Shown here in pieces: positions 7,963 through 11,774 of a DNA stretch of 11,774 nucleotides. Within the stretch, counting starts at the first letter, position 1; every line of letters begins with the position of its first letter. This DNA comes from Chromera velia (Eukaryota > Sar > Chromeraceae): assembly GCA_018398765.1 (NCBI GenBank), contig JAHBMJ010004952.1, positions 64,001 to 75,774 of the forward strand. The letters run 5' to 3'. The translations under genes and the position numbers were made by a program. The notes beneath the pieces are model-generated. The model searched no databases. It was not told where the DNA came from and was given only the letters and a program-made list of their open reading frames with translations.

Positions 7963-8130
7963 ATGTCATATGAATGCCAAAAGCTGTATGCAATGTCCCA
8001 AACATGTAAACAGACTGAAACGCCGATTTTCTATGAGATCAGACCAATTATACCCAAGCCCAACGTCACTAACGCGAATCGTTACATGATCAACCCAGCT
8101 GTCCAGCCACAGATGGTGTCCCTTTATTAA
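7963..8130 (+). CDS. 55-aa small ORF, possibly 5' part of the 8155 gene
   Basis: ATG 7963 to TAA 8128-8130. An in-frame TGA lies just upstream, so 7963 is the first possible Met. The peptide looks coding (MSYECQKLYAMSQTCKQ, then PIFYEIRPIIPKPNVTNANR). It is in the same frame as the ORF at 8155, separated by only two stops (8128, 8140). That suggests either a broken single gene or an intron I could not place: GTGTCC at 8116 and an acceptor TCTACAG at 8185 exist, but the phase does not fit. Family unknown. Confidence 0.4.
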   Translation: MSYECQKLYAMSQTCKQTETPIFYEIRPIIPKPNVTNANRYMINPAVQPQMVSLY

Positions 8131-8154
8131 CAGAAAAAATAATACAAAGACTCA

Positions 8155-8526
8155 ATGGCATTGTCCTATCTAGCTGCCTCTACAGGTATACGCGTTGTTT
8201 CTTTCACCGAACCTCAGAAAAACAAATGGGTGTTGGTTTCTTCTTTTCGCAAGAGTTGGTCAGAAGGGGAAGAGGGGGACGATGTGCAGTTTTCGATGAT
8301 GAGACAGGCTCCATCCAGACAACGGGCATGGAATGCATGTAGCTCCCAGACTGCTTATCCTTTCAGAGTCAATAAAATGAAAATTGACACAGTCTTTGCC
8401 AAGCCTGAAAATGCTTGGTGTGCAGGGAACCATGTGTTTTTATTGATAGAGGAGTATGAAAAAATTGAGAAAAAATGGGCAACTCTGGATCATGAGGAGG
8501 CAATTGCGACTGAGGATGTCACGTAG
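8155..8526 (+). CDS. 123-aa protein of unknown function
   Basis: ATG 8155 to TAG 8524-8526. Composition is convincing for a real protein: aromatic-rich, with an acidic tail (EEAIATEDVT). Motifs are IRVVSFTEPQKNKWVLVSSF, then an acidic loop EGEEGDDVQFSMM, then YPFRVNKMKIDTVFAKPEN and an alpha-helical VFLLIEEYEKIEKKWATL. The layout (V-V-x-F, loop, K-W-V-L-V-x-S-F, acidic turn, D-V-Q-F) resembles the SH3/Tudor-like module seen near the C-terminus of several eukaryotic transposases. That is a loose analogy, not an identification. No competing minus-strand frame is open here. A hairpin and a GGTTACA block follow the stop. Confidence 0.6.
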   Translation: MALSYLAASTGIRVVSFTEPQKNKWVLVSSFRKSWSEGEEGDDVQFSMMRQAPSRQRAWNACSSQTAYPFRVNKMKIDTVFAKPENAWCAGNHVFLLIEEYEKIEKKWATLDHEEAIATEDVT

Positions 8527-8567
8527 TACCAACTATGAATGGAAATGAATGTCTGGCCCTTTGTTCT

Positions 8568-8601
8568 TGCATAAAAGGTTGTTTTCGACTTGTTTTATGC
8601 A
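8568..8601 (+). other. 9-bp stem-loop after the 8155 ORF
   Basis: TGCATAAAA (8568-8576) pairs perfectly with TTTTATGCA (8593-8601) across a 16-nt loop, about 40 nt beyond the stop. It may be a 3'-UTR structure or part of the adjoining repeat block. Confidence 0.6.
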
Positions 8602-8680
8602 CGGTTACATAGGGTTACACAAGGTTACATGCTATAGGGGTAAAAGGTTATAGGTTATAGGGTTACGGGGGGTTTAGCGA
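8602..8680. repeat. Fourth GGTTA-type block, densest
   Basis: CGGTTACATA, GGGTTACACA, AGGTTACATG, AGGTTATAGG, TTATAGGGTTACGGGG and GGTTTAG follow one another in about 75 bp, giving an irregular heptamer-like array. It is G-rich on the plus strand and superficially telomere-like, but no exact telomeric unit repeats. Confidence 0.65.
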
Positions 8681-8689
8681 CAATGTGAG

Positions 8690-9091
8690 AGGGACAGGTC
8701 AATTTTGATCATTTATGTATGTAACCTCAAAGACTGATGAACCATGTTGGCATTTTCTTGCGTAACTTTATCCAAATAATCGATTGGTACAGGTTTTGGG
8801 ATGTAGAATGATTTTAAAAAGTCTAGACCCTAGGTTTACAGAGGTCATAACCTACCTGAAGTCTATAAGTGCCAGACCCTAGAGCGAGAGAGACCTGCAG
8901 ACAAAAAAATGGAAAAGCCAGAAGAGGAAATAGAAATAAAATGAACCGATGAGAGAGAATGCACCAAATAGAATGAGAGAGAGAAGCAAAAACAAAGCAC
9001 ACAAAGAGAAAAAGGAGGCAATAAAATAGAGGCGACAGAAGGTTGATCCATGCCGAGACACAAAAAAGTGCATAGGTTATTTATTCATTAG
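8690..9091. other. Region without a recognised gene
   Basis: A-rich, AGAGA-rich sequence between the GGTTA block and the exon at 9092. The motif AGACCCTAG recurs near 8825 and 8874. A short ATG frame at about 8909 ends after 11 codons. Upstream exons of the 9092-9481 gene may hide here, but none can be defended. Confidence 0.4.
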
Positions 9092-9481
9092 AGAAATATT
9101 GAGGCAGACAGACAATGTCATACATACAACAACCAACAGCAAGATGGGGGGTCCCAGAAGGTTAAGCAGGCACTGACAAATTTGAAGAACACAGAGAGAG
9201 AAGTATTCAACCTGAAGATGCCTATAAAGAAAATTACCAAAGCGGTCAGTTGGTTAGGCAGTCAAACGGTCTTGATTCCTTCAAGGGTTATTCCCTTCTT
9301 CCCTGTGTCTGAATTTCCCATTTTGGTTTCAAGTGATTTGTTTTTCTTTCCCCCCTCTCCCGTCTTTCAGGTGTCGGTGCTGCTGAAGCAACTGGGAGGA
9401 CAGAATGGGGCCTCGATCCCCGATGGCGTCTCCCACCACTCCAGTCACACGTCTGCCAAAATTGGGTTTACCCCACAGTGA
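9092..9481 (+). CDS. Last two exons of a gene of unknown function
   Basis: The exon ending at 9244 (donor GTCAGT) joins the exon 9371-9481 (acceptor CCGTCTTTCAG after a strong C/T tract) in phase 0; TGA is at 9479-9481. The 5' limit is uncertain: an in-frame TAG lies at 9089, and an acceptor-like ATTCATTAG ends at 9091. The product reads NNQQQDGGSQKVKQALTNLK, then NTEREVFNLKMPIKKITKA, VSVLLKQLGGQNG and a Ser/His-rich C-terminus ending FTPQ. It is probably helical, with no recognised domain. The intron is 126 nt, a multiple of three, and has no in-frame stop, so a retained-intron form would also be translatable. A CT-rich 3' region and an ATTAAA word at 9792 follow. Confidence 0.5.
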   Translation, partial: RNIEADRQCHTYNNQQQDGGSQKVKQALTNLKNTEREVFNLKMPIKKITKAVSWLGSQTVLIPSRVIPFFPVSEFPILVSSDLFFFPPSPVFQVSVLLKQLGGQNGASIPDGVSHHSSHTSAKIGFTPQ

Positions 9482-9566
9482 TCGATCCGATTCGAGGGAG
9501 AGAACAGGAGGAGAAGAGGAGCGATGGACGATGGTCTTTCTTTCTTCTCCCCCCACCCCATCCCGT

Positions 9567-9650
9567 TTCTCTCTCTCTCTTTCTCGCTCTCTCTCTCTCT
9601 CTGTCTCTCTCTCTCCATCTCTCTAGTTTTCTATCTATCTATCTCTGTCT
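9567..9650. repeat. (CT)n / (CTAT)n low-complexity tract
   Basis: Nearly pure CT from 9567 to 9624, then CTAT units and CTGT. It lies downstream of the plus-strand gene stop. The Ser/Leu-rich frames through it are artefacts. Confidence 0.95.
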
Positions 9651-9987
9651 GTGTGCATATGTACTCTCGCTCCTGTCCTCTCTTAAACCCGTCACTCTCT
9701 TTTTCTGTCTCTGTCTTTGAAGCTCTTCCCCTTGCTTCCCAACTCGATCCCTTCACTTTGAAACCCTGTCCCGCCCTCTGTCTCAACCCTTATTAAACTT
9801 TGAATGCTTTGACATGACCGGTGATGCTTCACTTTTCCTGCGATCAAGGATTAAAAAAAAAAAATATAAGGATCATATCGCCATGTCCCGACCCCTTCCG
9901 CAGGGTGTCGCGTGCCTCCATCATAGAGAAAAAAAGAGAGGACTAAAGAACAAGAAAATGGAAGGGATAGAAAGAGAAGAAACAGAC

Positions 9988-11036
9988 TCAGCCAAGACTG
10001 CTGCCCAATACACTGATAGATACAGCCTGTTCCTTCGAATAGATACGCCACTCTATGGCATCGTACAGGAGAGACCTGAGGGTGACAGGACATATGAAAG
10101 CAAAGGCACTTCACCGACAGAATTTTCAGGCAGAAAGTGAATCATTCTATCAAGTCAAAAACACACGAGAGATTTGGGAAGGAAGAACTTCATGTGGGGA
10201 TGGGGTGAGTCACGCATTGTCTCATGCAGTGGGGGCAGGGGAAGAAATAAAAATGGATCGAGTGTACATGGTTGCATGATTTAAATGCGTGTATGCGTAT
10301 ACGTATACGAAGGAAAGAAGGACTGCTTGCCCATCCGTCTGATTCATACTTGCATGCCGGCAACGTCAGTAAGGCGAACGAGCCATGTCTGCTTGTAGCC
10401 CTCGCTTCGCCTCCGTCACATGAACCTGTCATAAGGAGAGAAAGGGAAAGATTCTTTGCACTGCCAGAAAGAGAGAGCCTGTAAGGATCTCTCTTAGAAA
10501 AATAGAGACAGAGAAATGACTTCATTGCTGTCAAGATGGAACGACCCATTGTGGTCTGATGAGAGAATGAAGGCGTTGGAAGTACCTGTCCCTCTGGAAG
10601 GCCTCATCCATCTGTCGTTGTCTGTTTGTCGTTTTGGTTCATTGTCGCGCATTTGCTCTGAATCAAGTTGAGTCCCCTGAACGGAAGAAGGAAAGAGCTC
10701 AAAGGAGAGAGGGCATTTATGCGACGTGCGCAGTTTGATGATGAGAATCACTGAAAAGAAACACTGAAGAAAGGAAATGACAACGACGTGCGTGCAAGGG
10801 GAAGAGAATGCATTATAGAAAGTAGCCACAAAGAGATCGATTGCATTATGGCTTCTTTGTTCGCCCTTTCCTTTACAGACAGACAAAACACAAACAGCAA
10901 GGCAGGTTGACAGAAAAATCGTGCCCAGTGGACCCCTGCAGAGTAAGTCAGCCTGCCTTGTTGTATTCTGTCCTTTCGTATCAAAAGAGGGGTCTCTGAC
11001 CTTGCCGTAAACGGAAAAGAAGCGTAGCTTATGCAT
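9988..11036 (-). CDS. Tentative small spliced gene
   Basis: Proposed exons on the minus strand: 11036-11001 (MHKLRFFSVYGK, donor GTCAGA), 10611-10586 (MDEAFQRD, donor AG/GTACTT) and 10075-9988 (SLLYDAIEWRIYSKEQAVSI, then TGA). The last acceptor is strong (GTCACCCTCAG after a C/T-rich run), and the 10586/10075 junction is phase-consistent (2). The middle acceptor (ACGACAG) is weak, so exon 1 may belong elsewhere or a further exon may be missing. A competing reading is one 180-codon frame at 11036-10494 without splicing, but its composition is poorer. Family unknown. The gene converges on the plus-strand gene ending at 9481. Confidence 0.33.
10296..10309. repeat. Perfect 14-bp palindrome
   Basis: CGTATACGTATACG is its own reverse complement. 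It lies in the putative intron 10585-10076 of the minus-strand gene. No function is assigned. Confidence 0.9.
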
Positions 11037-11376
11037 CTGTGTATGAGGGATGAGGGGTGATTCGAGACGGGAGTGAGTGCCAGCGAGTGAAGCAAGAGCG
11101 CGGTAAACTGATTAAGAGAAGCCTAAGGGATTGCGGCCACCTGGCTTGCTTTGTGAGAGCTCCCACTCGGTGTCGATTTCTTCAGTTCCCCTCAATCACT
11201 TTAACGTTTGTTTCCTCAGTAACTGGAAATGTGTGTCTTCGTTTCGTTGCACGCCGTGTCCCTCATCTCTTTTGGAAAGGCGAATTAACGTGACACCGGT
11301 GCAGGACTTGTTTTGTCCTGCAGGTTTCTCTCACTGTGTCCGAAATAGTCTATGTCCGATTTGCCCCCATCTACCG
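11037..11376. other. Region without a recognised gene
   Basis: Moderate-GC sequence upstream of the tentative minus-strand gene. Two short overlapping plus-strand frames (11057-11293 and 11131-11388) show no recognisable motif. This could be a promoter region or part of a gene beyond the right edge. Confidence 0.4.
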
Positions 11377-11747
11377 GTTGTCCAGTAATTGTAGCTACAA
11401 AAAATAAACAAAAAATCATGTGAGTCAGATACAAAAACTCAAAAGAAACCATGTTATTCAACTTATAGCCGGGAGTCCCAGGTCCTAGAAATCTGGCTTA
11501 GATGGTCATCAAACCTTCTAGGAAGCGAAAAAAAAATTCTAAAAAAAATGAGGTCTCCAAATAAAAAATGTGAATTTTTCATAACAGGTTCAAAAATGTT
11601 GCTTAAGCCACCCTAGTTGTACGAAGCTTTTTTTACTTTCATTCAATGCCATATGGTGGGAGATTTACTACAAAAAAAATCAGCTTCTGGTGTGGCCTAT
11701 TTCTTAAGCTATGATAAATCTAGTATTTGAAAGAATTACTGGACAAC
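11377..11747. mobile_element. MITE-like AT-rich element with 14-bp terminal inverted repeats
   Basis: GTTGTCCAGTAATT (11377-11390) and AATTACTGGACAAC (11734-11747) are perfect reverse complements enclosing 343 bp of AT-rich DNA with many A runs and no ORF. Composition changes at the left arm from mixed to AT-rich. I see no clear target-site duplication outside the arms, so the call rests on the inverted repeats, size and composition. Confidence 0.5.
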
Positions 11748-11774
11748 AGGAATAGCTGATGCCGAGTGGGCCCA

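Noticed and set aside
8602-8680. True telomeric array
   Set aside because: The words are irregular (GGTTACA, GGTTATA, GGGTTAC) with no exact repeating telomere unit.
8863-9073. Hydrophobic minus-strand frames
   Set aside because: They translate an AGAGA-rich low-complexity tract into Ser/Leu/Phe runs.
9405-9796. Ser/Leu-rich plus-strand frames
   Set aside because: They read through (CT)n sequence after the real stop at 9481.
1-11774. tRNA or rRNA genes
   Set aside because: No cloverleaf with A/B-box signals or rRNA-like core was recognised on either strand by eye. A covariance-model scan would be needed to exclude them fully.

Overview
The window reads as nuclear DNA of a eukaryote. Most genes only make sense when short exons are joined across GT...AG introns with matching phases. 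Poly-pyrimidine tracts precede most acceptors, minisatellites sit inside introns, and there are no operons, bacterial-type promoters or Shine-Dalgarno sites. Mixed GC-rich gene blocks, AT-rich spacers, and (TGCA)n/(CA)n/(CT)n microsatellites suggest a protist or alga. A chromerid-like alveolate is a guess from style, not something the sequence proves.

Layout. (1) 1-2289, minus strand: five exons of a WD40 protein whose repeat order and spacing match WDR82/Swd2, the WD40 subunit of SET1/COMPASS and of the PNUTS-PP1/CPF machinery. It starts at 2289 and leaves the window at the left edge. Two of its introns hold minisatellites of 56 bp and 34/81 bp. (2) 2290-3171: divergent intergenic region with (TGCA)6, GATCGAT clusters and (AGAAC)6. 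(3) 3172-3854, plus strand: a secreted cysteine-rich protein with one frame break. (4) 3855-5561: no gene recognised. There is a 23-bp imperfect repeat, then an AT-rich tract with strong hairpins. (5) 5562-5994, plus: a two-exon small protein with a Tudor/SH3-barrel-like pattern, followed by a start-less open frame to 6259. (6) 7719-6392, minus: a multi-exon gene of unknown function with a tandemly duplicated exon. The two copies differ only by synonymous changes and are separated by an inverted repeat. (7) 7963-8526, plus: two small ORFs in the same frame separated by two stops. (8) about 9092-9481, plus: the last two exons of an unknown gene. (9) 11036-9988, minus: a tentative small spliced gene converging on (8). 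(10) 11377-11747: an AT-rich segment bounded by a 14-bp perfect inverted repeat, resembling a MITE.

Only the WDR82/Swd2-like gene could be assigned to a family. The others have coding-like features (phase-consistent splicing, amino-acid composition, synonymous divergence between duplicate exons), but their functions are unknown. No shared pathway is evident. Degenerate GGTTAYA-type repeats recur in the AT-rich central part (about 5325-8680), around genes 5 to 7, and may mark an accessory or transposon-derived block.
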